This document shows positions 46,454 to 58,800 of a stretch of 64,000 nucleotides of DNA, one piece after another (the stretch's first letter is position 1; each line of letters starts with the position of its first letter). The stretch comes from Tyto alba (taxonomy: Eukaryota; Chordata; Aves; Strigiformes; Tytonidae). The stretch is taken from the NCBI RefSeq assembly GCF_018691265.1, contig NW_024881282.1, positions 49,669,122 through 49,733,121 on the forward strand. The letters are read 5' to 3'. The notes under the pieces are model-generated. The model worked only from the letters and a program-made list of their open reading frames with translations. It was not told where the DNA came from and ran no database searches. The position numbers and the translations under genes were made by a program.

Positions 46454-49400
46454 TTTTTAAAATTCTTCAAATTTTATTTTGTATATTCTTTATAACCTTC
46501 TGGGTTCTCCTTAAGCTTTAAAGAGAAAGCCTTGCAAGTAAGAGGGTTAAAGCCGATGGAGTCTCACTGTACACATGGATCCATCAGCTCCTTCTGTTTC
46601 CATGGACACATTAGTTAACTCATTGACTTTTTCTTGATGTTGTCTTATTGGAAGGTTATTTCAAAGGAAACTGGAAAGGTGACAGGGAAGGAAAGTTGGT
46701 ACTAGAGAAGTACAGATTCTGTGAAATCCAGTGGAGACTACTGATTTTATATAGGCTATTTATGTCCTCAAGAAGTAGATAGAATTTCTCTTATCTGTTC
46801 TAAATATTTTAATCATTTACCTTTCATCTTTATTTCATTCTGCCAAAGTATTTGATACGAGTGCTTGAGCTTTCAATTAGCTGTGTAAAGTGAGAGATTA
46901 TCTTGTTATCTGATTTTTAATCTCTTTTGATTCTGTAAATTGCAAAGTCAAAAGAAGTAGTACCTGAAGTAAGCTCCTGGCAGTGGCTGCAGCCTTTTAT
47001 GGCCCATGTTCACATCTATACCCAGTTTCTGATTTCTTCACTGTCATAATTTAGAGCATCAAAGGGACAGTTAGCTTGCTTCTACTCTGTTAAAAAAATC
47101 AAAGCAAGTTCATTAAATTATATATACATGTACTTGACAGTTTGTTTTAGATGTCTTACTTTAATACCCAGTGGAAAGTATCTTGCTTTGGTATAATTAG
47201 CGCTTAACGTGTTCCAAAAAATAAAAAGGATATGTTTTTAGAAAGCTTTTTTTTTTGTCTCATTCCCCAAGTGGGGAAAAAAGTGAACCCTTCACATCAC
47301 TTTGCAAAACAAATAAAATCTCACTAGCACCTATTTCATTCCTATAGAGCAAGAGATGATTTATGGGACCTCTGATCAATAACCTTCCTGGACACACAAC
47401 TCATTGCTCTACTTTGAAAAGCCTTTGGAAGTAAAGGGAAAGTGGAAGTAACTGAAGGGTCTCTGCAGTCAAAAATAAATGGAGGTACATCTGCTGAAGA
47501 CAAAACAATGTTAGGAGCTTGTTCTGAGCTTTTAGTATGAGCATACTGAAGTAAAAAATCTCAGTCTCAGACAAACCAAACAGCAGTCCTGACTGCCTTA
47601 AGTCTCATGTGAACATGAGCTTTGAAATGGAAACATCACTCAAGATGTAAATGTCAAATATGTTTTTTTTTACAAAAGTAGCGAACCACCACCATGGATT
47701 TGGACATTTCCACTTAGTCACTCTGATGGTATATCTTTTAAAAAGTATTTCTAATAATCACATATTTTTCTGGATACTATCAGCATTCATATCTGTTTTA
47801 AATTTTTTCTAAAAAAAGTAATAATATTCTATTAAATATTATAACAGGAATATTTCGGATCCTATTGCCTCCCTTCTGCAAAGCAATAATTCATATCCAG
47901 TTCTTGTAGTGGCATCATAAAACTCTAGTATTTGTCCATTGAGTTTCAAATTTAAAATGACACCTCAGAATGATTCATCTCTCAGATAAAAAGTTACTTT
48001 TCTTCAAGAAGAAAAATACTTGCTTAAGGTCAGTACCTAAAATAATTGTGCTTGTACATTAAGATCAAAGACTGAGGTTTTTAGGTATATATATAGGGCA
48101 ATAATATCACAACAATGACACCTGGATTATATTACATATTGTAATTATGTTTGTGAGAGATTTTTCCTTCCTTCAGCCACCTACCCCCTGCTGCTGTTTC
48201 TTGCCTGTAATATTTGCTTCTCATGGCAGTATAAGGAAACCCTCTCAGGAATCCAGCCTGACTAAGGCTCAGTTCAGTAGCTTATAGAAAAAGAGGAAAT
48301 AAAAGGCCAAGGGTAGGAATTGAATACGTGTCTAAGAACCAGGACAGTTCACAGATGTGATAAGACTGATTTTTTGTTGGACTTGCACACCATCCAGGAG
48401 CAAAAGTAAAAGGTATGGTAGTAAGGCTAAACCTGATGTATGGGGAAAAGGGTCTATGAAGGAATGACAGAGGACTTCTTATGTTATAAAGACAGACTGC
48501 AGGAGTTGAAGTACTGATCTGATTGTTTGACAACTGATTTTCTAGAGTACTTGAAAATCTACAGCATAATTTACATTTATTTTCAGAAATGCTGTGGTTT
48601 ATAAGAATCCAAGAGGGCTAATGATTTTTTTTTTTTTGCTAAAATAAAGAATGATGACAACATGAAAAGTTCATTTCACCTGTCAAAACAGTGTTTTACA
48701 CTCCACACAATGTCTATTTAAATAGTGAATAACAGCGTTTAACACACCAGCAGCACATCAATGTACACCTCTACTTGAAAGATCAGAAAGTACAGAGCAA
48801 TAGAGCAAACTTGCACCATAGGTGAACCCATATCCAACATCAGCTGCTTCACTTTATCCCTTTGAATGAAAGCATCAAGTAGCATAGGAAGAACTGGGAG
48901 ACCATGTCCTCATTAAGCAGCAAAGACCAATGGGTGACACCTGACGCACGCTACTGCTATAGCCACTTTATGTATAGGCAGTATAAGCAGAAATTGTCCC
49001 TATAGTCTGTGGACTCTTTCAGAATATTGTCCATTTTTTCTCTGCCCTGCTTTCCCCTCAGCTGTATCTCCACAGATGGAGTGGATTGTTTGCTCTTCTT
49101 GAACACTTCAGGATGGAAACCTGTTTTTATATTGCTGTGTGAGCAGCAGTGAGTTGTTGCAAGCAATTCTGCCATCAGCCAGAGGAACAGGGAGACAGAA
49201 AATCTATTTCCAAGGATGTCCCCTGACTATTTTGGTGCTCAGAGACTTACACTAAGTGACTGAAGTCCTGAAATAACACTCTAAGCACTGAGAGGTGTAC
49301 CTTCTCATCAGCCTTACCTCAGATTCAACACAATTTTAGAGCAATGAACTCCCCCACAGATTAGAGCTAGGGGGGTGAGGATACATAGCAATAAGCTTCC

Positions 49401-50645
49401 CACGCCAAGCACCCAGTGGCAAGGAAGCTCGGGTCTCGGGTTTGTTGGGAATCTCAGCTATTGAGATAGGCAAGTCTAGGCAGTAAAATGAGAGAGACTG
49501 AGTCAATTGAAGAAGCAGAAAGTCACACTAGGTCAGTCACAGCTTCATCCCCCTCCTTCCACACAAACACACAAGGTTTGTGCATCTATCTAGTTAAAAT
49601 AACAGTAGTTTAATGAGACAGAGTTTACAGGAAACTGAAATATGACTTAATAGGCTGGTTATGTGTGCTATAGGAACCCTGGATAATTAGGATTTCCTAA
49701 GAAAGCAAGGCAGCAGTATAATTGCATACTTAATGGAACATTGGCCAAGAAGAATTGACCTTGACTATTTTTTAATACTCTTTCAGCTAGAACTGGAAGT
49801 GAGTTCTGAGTGCAGTTTCGAAGTGAAACCAAGACTATTTGTATTGACTATGATTGTTTGTCAAAACAAATTTCAGAATGGGTAAAAAAAAATATTTCAT
49901 CTCTTGCAAATCTTGAACACAGAAGATGAACATTAAAAGCTAAAACCGCCACCAGTTTGAACAGAGACACATGTAAGAGGTTTTGTTTTTTAGTAAATCA
50001 GGTTGTTTATTGTTTTATACTCCTAAATTTTTATTATTGGAAGTCATTAGTACTAAGAATATTGTCATTTAACGGTGTTTCTTTCAAATAACAATGGAAG
50101 CAACTATTTAAAAAAGACATTTTTTTTCTGCTGTTTCATACTGCAGTCATAGTTATTGTACATAATCAATATTGACCAGTTAAGCAAAAGATTTATTGTA
50201 TGATAAATTAACATCCTTACCACAGTAACAGTATTTTGCCTAGTTCCAAAATGTCTGAATTAATTCATGTCCTTTGGGAAACAACATTTTTAAATTTACT
50301 GTACCTGTTGCTTACAAATCAATAAACATTTCAGCAATGTATGTGATTGCTGATTGTGATTGATATAATTTTAACTACTGTGATAAATATAAAATATAGT
50401 CACCATAAGAGTAATGAAAATATAATGAAAGGCAGACAGACATGTAATAAAGGAAGGATAGTAAATGCCAGAAGAGTATTCATATTAGATGTCAAAACCA
50501 GTGTCATATAAAAGAATCAAAGTTAAACACTTTAGCATTACTGTAATTTCAATTCAGAAAATGAAATGAGATTGCTAACAGCAGCTACTGCTGGAGGGTA
50601 GAAGATGGTTAATTAATTTAAGCCAGCTAACAGTGATCTCAGAAG
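46454..50645. other. Unique AT-rich sequence, no gene seen
   Basis: T13 at 48625-48637. The stretch 49.36-49.65 kb is less AT-rich and has the feel of an antisense LTR piece, but no edges, TATA or poly(A) signal could be fixed. Open frames of 83 codons or fewer are unremarkable. Confidence 0.5.
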
Positions 50646-50705
50646 TTCACCTGGGGTCCAGTCTTATTCCCACTGAAGCCAGTGACAGCAAGATCAAGCT
50701 TTGGT
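50646..50705. mobile_element. Possible ancient amniote repeat remnant
   Basis: GGTCCAGTCTTATTCCCACT, GAAGCCAGTGACAGCAAGAT and CAAGC resemble the reptile/bird repeat phrase 'cctgctcccactgaagtcagtggcaaaactcc'. Short and weak. Confidence 0.25.
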
Positions 50706-51214
50706 GAGGTTCTTGATACCAGTGTGATGTTTGTTCAGTTCTAAGAAAGCAAATTATCAAAGCCATAGGACATTTTAGCCATCTCCAAAACCTGTTTTTC
50801 TCGTAGGTAGCCTGAGCATGTAGGAACTATTTGCATTACTCCATTGTTAATTACTACTATGTAAAAAACTTTTTCATCAAAACCACATTGTTACAGTAAA
50901 TGAGATTTTTGACTAATTGAATTTTCTCAGATAGCTTTTTTTCCATTGAAATTCATTATTTTTAACAAAATAAAATTTCTAAAAGTAGGAAAGCTCTCTC
51001 AGACATCCCTGAATGTCCCAGTTCTTCACCAGTCATAATTCTCATCAGATATAATGCAGTTCACCAGCAAGACAGACTGTAGTGCCCATGGGAAATAGGG
51101 CAGAGAGCCCAGCCTGAGAGAGTCATGAGAGGACTGGACACCTGATCCACTGCATCAGTAGTTCACAGGAGACAGTGTGGTGTGCTTCACAGTCAAAACC
51201 AATTTTCCAGGACT

Positions 51215-51310
51215 TTGGTGTTGGCATTGGTGTTGTTTGCTTGGGGGGTAGGAGTTGGTTTGGGTGGGGTTTTTTGTTGTTTTTTGTTGTTGGGGATTTT
51301 TTTTTTTTTT
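51215..51310 (+). repeat. G/T-only strand-asymmetric tract
   Basis: About 95 bases with almost no C and few A: GGTGTTGGCATTGGTGTTGT, a GGGGGG run, TTTGGGTGGGG, TTTTTTGTTGTTTTTTGTTG, GGGG and T14 (51297-51310). Several G runs lie on one strand. Confidence 0.75.
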
Positions 51311-51954
51311 GCCAAAGCATTGACATTTTCTATAGGAACACGTTGATCAACAGAAAGAAATACAGTTTTATAATTATAGTTGTAATTTATCTAAGACCAT
51401 AGTGCTGGGAGGGATTGTCAGCCACTGATTTGGGGCACACAGTACCTCAGGGACTCAACAAGAAAACCCTCTCAGTTCAATGAAGAATATTATTCAAAAT
51501 TATTACTATCAATCTTCCAATGGAAGATATTCCACAAAGTCATTGCTCTGACTGCTATAATATTTAGGCTATTTTCACTTCCGACTTACCTCTTTACAAC
51601 CATTTGTTCCCGATTACAGACAGATTTTCCCATTCCCTGATCCATGCCTTCATCCTGAAGTATTAACAGTAACATCCTCTGCTTAGTGGCTTAAACATCC
51701 AAGATCTTTTAGCCTCCCTAGCAAAGGTTTTCCATTCCTCTGGCCATTCCAATATCTCCTCTCTGTATTTGTCCCAGTCTGAGTTTATTCCTCGTACATG
51801 TTTCTCAGGTACGACTATGTCCAAACTGGCATTTGTTACTAATTCATAGTTGTCCTGAGATCAACTACTTTCATTTGCATCTTCCAGTCCAATCTTTCTT
51901 CCCAACTCACACGCTCTCTGCTTACTGCACAAGTTTTCTTATTACCCTCTTAGC

Positions 51955-51969
51955 AAAAAAAAAAAAAAA
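51955..51969 (+). repeat. Poly(A) run, 15 A
   Basis: Uninterrupted A15. Confidence 0.85.
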
Positions 51970-52494
51970 TTATTCTCTTTATATCTGTGTATTGTTTAAT
52001 TTCTACTAAACCATACCTCAGAGTCATGAAGTTCTTTGCCATGTCTCTCTCCTCTGTATGAAAGATGTCTCTGAACTTCACATCATCAACAAATTTCATC
52101 AGCACACTGACACTTCTGTTGGCAAGGGCATTTTTGAAAAAATTAAAACTCAATTCCACAAAGAATTTTTGAATTACTCCACTGATAATTTCCTACAAAC
52201 CTGACAGTTTTTCTGTCAATGCAACTTGTTCTGATCTTCTTTTAGCCAGTTCATTTAACACGTAACAGTTCTCCTAGTAACCCCCATCTTCACCCTCTTA
52301 ACTCATAATTTCTCATGTGTAATATGTCGAGCGTTTTCCTAAAGTCCGAAAAAGATGCAAACTGTACAGTTATGTACAGAAGAATGGCAAGGTGATAGGC
52401 AATGGAGGTCAATACAGTGATTTCCCAGGTTCTTTATAATAAATCCCTTTATGCTTTGTTAAGGCATAGGAGATATCTATTTTACATTGTAGCA

Positions 52495-52881
52495 TATTGT
52501 TGCTTATGTTGTCCTTGACTGGGTTTTCTTATCTTGTCCTTGGCTGGCTTTTTCCTTCATGCACTTTCCATGTACATGTCCACCTGCAAGGCCAACCACT
52601 AGCCATCACATCACCTACATTTCTACATAAAAGCTTCATCAGCTCACACGCCTTTGTTCCTTGCCGTGAGCCATTGCTCCATGGTGCCTTGGACCTCCCT
52701 GCTTGCTGTTTACCTCGCTCGGGTGATTGTTGGGGAACCTCTGCTGGGATGCCGGGGTAATAAAAGCCTCTGATCATCTTTGCATGTATTGTGTTTGTGT
52801 ATTGCCTTACCAGACTGCTTGAGTCCAGTAAGGTGTCACTCCTGGTGGAGGCCAGTCCGGTGTCGCCGCCTGGATCTGACA
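52495..52881 (+). mobile_element. Probable endogenous-retrovirus LTR, sense
   Basis: A GC-richer island in AT-rich surroundings with LTR architecture: a possible TG edge near 52498 (TGTTGCTTATGTTG), a weak TATA-like ACATAAAAG near 52625, then AATAAA at 52759-52764 about 135 bases on, then a T/G-rich downstream stretch and a CCAGTCCGGTGTCGCCGCCT segment before a likely CA edge near 52881. It does not match the other three LTRs. No target-site duplication was found, so the edges are approximate and the piece may be truncated. The 87-codon frame inside (52497-52760) is incidental. Confidence 0.45.
52759..52764 (+). promoter_or_regulatory. AATAAA poly(A) signal in probable LTR
   Basis: GGTAATAAAAGCCTCTGATC: the signal is followed by a TGTATTGTGTTTGTGTATTG stretch typical of the downstream GU-rich element. 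Confidence 0.5.
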
Positions 52882-55800
52882 GATCTACCTCATTTTCTTT
52901 GTCTAGAAAACTTTCAATCCTGATGGATTCAAGAGGTCTCAGGGGCCCTGAGTAGCTCTCATCCTCTTTGCTTCCTCTGAGAATTGTTCTTATTTAGTGT
53001 TCCTGCTTGTGCTGAGCATTTGAACTCCACAAATCTAACCTCCCTAAGTGTGAAAGCAGAACTAACAGAAGTAAAGCTGTTTTATAAATTTCAACAATTT
53101 TTGTTACATAGCTGTGGGTCCTTCAGCTGGGAAATATAGCTTGTTCACTTTCTGCAAAGCAAAATCGAAATTTACCTACACCCAGCTTTGAAAATTAAAA
53201 GCTGGAGGGCTTTTTTGTTGAATATGTTTTCCCTGAGATGTGCATAGCTTTTCCCATCTTGAAGACTCTCCTTTTGTAGGTCAGTCTGTAGTTCCAAAAA
53301 TATGAGGGCTTTTTAGTTTATGGTAACTTTTTTTTATCACTCACGTGATAGTTCATAATTTTGAACAGATGAAGTGGATCAAGGATGATCTCTGAAAGGA
53401 ACATCTCTCAAAAATAGATTTAAGATCTGCTTGGAGAACTCATTCAAGATCCTCCATTCAAAATCTCTATGGTAATCCTTTGACAAATTCTGTCACAAAT
53501 CAATAATTTTGATTCTTTTCAGAGTCATTATCTTTGGGGTGCAGTGGGCATTTTGTGTGGTATGGGTATACTAACTCCTGTTCCTATATCATTACATGAC
53601 ATCATACTCTACGAGTAGTTTCCCACCAACATTTTTCTTTATTTCACTGGTAAAAACATTTTTCCCCTTAAATCATAAGGCACTTTCGTATTTTATGTAT
53701 TCTGCTTTCTGTTACATGTATTGCATAATGTTACATATTTCTAAAATTTGAATACGGTGAGAATACATATAAATGCATTTTTATCAATAAAATAAGTCAA
53801 TTAATTAAATGTTTATGAAGTGTGTAATAAGAGGACAAAGATGATAGGAATTTTCTTGTCACTGCTCTTCTGCTCTTACCTCAGAAATAGTGAGTGGGCA
53901 ATTCAAGGTGGCAAAAATCTCTCAACAAGAAGTTTGAAACACCCTTTGAAATTACTGAGAGTTCCTCACACATTTATTTGACCTGAATTCTGGCAACAGA
54001 GTTTTAAAATTAAGATCACCTATATATTTAGCTAATCCAGATTTCATTCAGAGTTAATGACTTAAAGGTTTGCATCACTGTCTAGCAATATGTTTCAATT
54101 TTAAAAAATAATAAAAATAGTATCCATATAACTATTCTACTGTGGATAGCTGCTCTTACATTACAGAGAAAGATTGTATTTCTATAAAATCTTTATAACA
54201 GCCTGACTGAATTCATCGTATGTGGTTATAAGAGTGTAAGTACCTAACTTTAAAAGTCATAGCTTTAACTCAATACTTTTAGTGATAAAAACTTATGCTT
54301 AAACCAGGGTTACAATAATGAATTTTAGGCCAGTTTCTCAGAATTGAGTAAGCTCAATGTTAAACTTGCTACACAGCTAATTCAGAGTAAGGTCCTGGGT
54401 GTTCAGGTTATCAGATGCTGATCTGAATAGACATTGTTTCTATGAGAAAAAGTAATGGATTTTGGACTAATAACTTGTGTGGTTGCAAAAAATGCATTTT
54501 TTAATCTCCAGATTTTATTTGCTATAAAATATTTTTAAAGATGAGATCTAAAAAACTGGATAATCCTAGTGACTGACAAAACTTCTCAAAGGCTACCCAG
54601 CACTTGAGAGTTAGACCACATCATTTTTTAATCTCTGCATCAGCTACCCCATGCTCACAGAAAAACAGTCTATTCCTAACTCAGTAGAAATGTGATGATC
54701 TTGTACATATACCTAGCAGAAAGGCATTCATTTCACTGAAGGTAGTTCCACAAAAATGCATTAATTAGCATTCCTACAGAGTGTCCCATTGCCAAAATCA
54801 AGTGATGTTATATATAAAAATGAGGAAAAGATTTAGAAATACTTTATTCCTCTTTGCAGAAATGACTGCCAGAAATGGTTGTAGTACTGAATATTAGTAC
54901 TGCAGTATATCAGCAGGGATATGAAATATCTTAGTACTGCGGTTTTTTCTGGTTTTGAGGGAAAGTATTTTGCATTTCTAAAAGTTAATTAATTCATTAT
55001 AGAAAGGAAGTTTGGAAGCAAAAGTTTAAGTGAGTCTACAATCAATCCCAGAAATTTGCATAGAGTAAAGGTGGAAGAAAGTTTATTTTGAAATTGCTCC
55101 AAAGAAAAAAATAAGTCAGTATTATTTCAAAAACCCTGAGGTCACATTGATTTTAGATAGCTCTACTTTGGTCATACTTGAAAAGGGCAAATAAATATTT
55201 AAGGAAGAATATTCCAGACACAGTTTACAGACTGCTGCTACTTGAGCCAAATGAGAAAAAAAAAAAAAATTCCCCATACCATCCAAAAATCAAGAAGGCA
55301 GCCACCCTACCTGGCATGTTCAGAGAGATACATGAATCACAGTGAACACCCCATGGATCAATGACTCTTACCTGCATCAGAATTAAGTTCAGGAAATACT
55401 CTTTGGGTACCTGAAATTCCATCCTTTTCACTTTGAGACCACAGATTGTTAGTTAGAATGCTTTTATTGTTCAAGCTATCAGGTAGGAAGTCAAGTTCCT
55501 GGTCATTTAGTACTTCACAAGTCAAGAGAATGTACAGCTTTAAACACTGAGATTATCACATAATAAGCAAAGGTCAAGGATGTTGTATTTTCAGTATTAT
55601 GTGAAAAATGGCTGATGTATATAAACCAAATGGAAATGGGAAGAATATGCTGTACACATACAGTCCAATAAGCCAGCGAGGACACTGATTTCACAATTTC
55701 CATGAGATATTCCTCATTAGTTACTATTAATTCTCTTCAAATCTTGCCATATATTTGTATCTTACAGAGTCTAAAAGAACTACTAGAATATTTTGCAATA

Positions 55801-58800
55801 AAACCTAAAGGACGACAAGAATAATGCACATGCTAACTAGAAAATAAGTGTGTCACCATGATAGAAATTATAAACTTTCTCCAAGTTGCAAAAGATACAA
55901 TAAAGTATTTTATTGAAGAATATCTCAGTATATAGACACACTTGCATTCGAGATTCTAATAAAGAGTGGCCATTAAACAGAATTAAACATGTACAAAGAA
56001 ATGAGCACTAAATATACTGATTTCATAATCCACTCTACCATCCATACTGATTGGGCATATCCCAGGGAAGGTAGCCAGTCAGTCCAAAAGCCATATAAAA
56101 CAGCAGTACTCAAAGAGAAAAAAAGAGAAAAAAAAATTATAAATATATATAAGCTTATGAAATGACAAGCAGTCATTTCCCAGCATTTGCCAGTTCACAG
56201 CATGTACATTGCAAGACTACCACTTATGTGTGCACAAAAGGGCATTAGTAACTATATTACAAATTAATTTACAAGGTTAAATTACAAAACCTAAAAATGA
56301 AGTCTCCACAAATCTGGTTTACAAAGCAGTGATACCTGCATATTCTGGCAGGGTTTCCATCCTTATCAAGATTCTGAAGTGGTTAACTTCCCTCTGTAAC
56401 CTGTAAGCTGTTATCCTACCACCAGGGAGTAAGTCAGACTGATTCTTCAGACCAGCCTAGAAATACTACATAAAACTCTCCTCCCTTGTAAACCTTGGCA
56501 GTGGACACAACACCACCAAGTGTAGAGAGCTAACCACAAAGTTCCCACAAGAAACCCTTTACTTTTTTTCTAGAAACCTCTCACAAATCATTGTGCTGAT
56601 CCTGTGTCTGGAACTTGCATCTCCTGAATTAGGTTTAAACTTCTCTACTGGACTTGTAAACACAAAAAGACTGTAGATAAAGACAACTGGGAGTCAGGCT
56701 ACCTCCAGCAAAAACATCCTGGCAAACACAGGAAATACTTTTTGTGTACTTATTGAGGTTGTGGGTGGATGCATTTTACTTCTTGGTAAAATATCAAAAA
56801 TAATATTCAGGTGCAAAATTATGTTGTAACCTCATTTGACATCTGCATTTTTGAGCAAGACTCTCAGGTCATCTGGGCATCAGCTTCCAAAATACACCTA
56901 TTTCTTCCTTCTTCATACAGAAAGGAGATGCATGAAGTGAGCCTCTGACTGACTTACATTTTGTTTGGTTTCTTGGTTGATGAAATGATCAAACTATATA
57001 AAGAAGGGAAAAACTGTGAAATGTTTAATTTTGCCAGAAGGCACTATTTTCTATCCAAAGAGCAAACAATTCCCCCACACATCATCTCCCAAGTTTCTGT
57101 ATTGTATCTGACTTGATTTCAGCTGGATTTATATATTACAGTCAAACTTTCTAAACATCCTGGGAATAAAGGATTAATGTTCTGTCCATTCATTATGTCC
57201 AGACACAAGTAGCTCATTGTGTCATACAATATCTACAACTTATTCTGTAGTTTGTTGTTTTCTTTTGGCAGCAGAAATATAGCAAAAACTTTCAGAAATC
57301 ACATACAGAACAGGATAGATAAAGCACTGATTTCTTTTGTTGCTGTTGATGACCAATAGACTGTTTCAAATATAAAAGAAACCATATACAAAAATCAAAT
57401 GGAAAGGAAATAAGAAAATATGAAGAGTGAAATTTGAGGAAAAATACAGATACTGCAGTAAAGAAACCTGTCCCTATATACATTACATTGCAAATTCACT
57501 ATTTTCTTACTGTTATAAATCAGACAGGATTTATTTATTAGGAATTTTAATTATTGATTTACACACCTTTAGTCACACATAGATTGTATGTTTCTATTGT
57601 ATGGCTCTTTGTGATAGATTTTCCACATGAAACGGTCTATTGGTCATGAACCAAATAATAGAAAAGAAAAAATCAGTGCCTTCTCAATGTATTTATTCTG
57701 CCTTGTAATTGGTATTCACAAACTAGTGATTATTCTCTTACAGTCCAAAAAAAAATAATGGCAAACATTAGATGTTTCATAATTTGTATGCACTGCTCCT
57801 TACCACTGTATTCATCTCTAGCGTAGAATTCATCAGTCTGAGCCAAGTGGCTGATGGTTCAGATTGTTTTCACTTATATTTTTTTTACAGCCTTTTGTTC
57901 TTCAGTCACAAAAAACTTTTTAATATTTTTTCCACGCTTAAGCAAAGTTCTTGAAAATGCTAGTGAAAATTGAAGAAAAAGAGTACTGTATAAGAACTTC
58001 AGACTGAGGTCATGTTTTTCAGCTCAGCCAAAACACTTCACAGATGTCACCAGTAACCAGAATGTATTTTAGTGGCTCCACCAAAATGAAAACCTCAGGA
58101 TGGACAAAGCATCTGTTTAAGAAGCACTGCAACTTAGCAACACTGACCAGAATAAGGATCTGAAAGAATGTGTTATCTCCATCTCCAGCTACCATCTCCA
58201 GGGTAGAAGATTGATGCAAAAGAGTTTTGCAAATTAAAGTTTCAGGAATGAAAACTACACAGCACTCTCCAGACAGCAGTAAAGGCCCAGCTGAGCAAGC
58301 TTTGGACTAGGATCAAATCCTAGTAGAAATCTAGAGGCAGTAGTTTGGTAGGTGGATACAATTGAAAATCTGTAGAGGATGCAGTGATAATAAAGGAAAT
58401 GGGATCCATGGTGATATCAATGCTGACAAGGATAGACAGGACAAGCATTGTTTTGTTTAACAGCCCTGTTTCTAGGGTAGATCTTTAAATAGGGTTCTGA
58501 GCATAACTCTGATGTTTCTGTGAGAAGTTGAATCAGATATCTACTACCATAAAACTTCAGCTTCTTTCAAGCTTGCTTCCCCCAAAGATAACATCATGCA
58601 GAGTACACCATCTCCCCTCATATTTGCTGGTTATTGGCTTAAACTGGGCGCTAGAAAAAGAGGCAGAACCAAGGGTTTTGAACCATCTCTATGAAGTTTA
58701 TGCATGGAAAAAATCATGTACTAATTCTACTTTTATAAGAGTGGAAACATTGAAAACTATCTCAGAGATGAAGACCACCAGAGCATATTCCCATCAGACA

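Noticed and set aside
49360..49650. Possible antisense LTR fragment
   Set aside because: Composition is suggestive, but no edges, TATA box, poly(A) signal or match to the other LTRs could be found.
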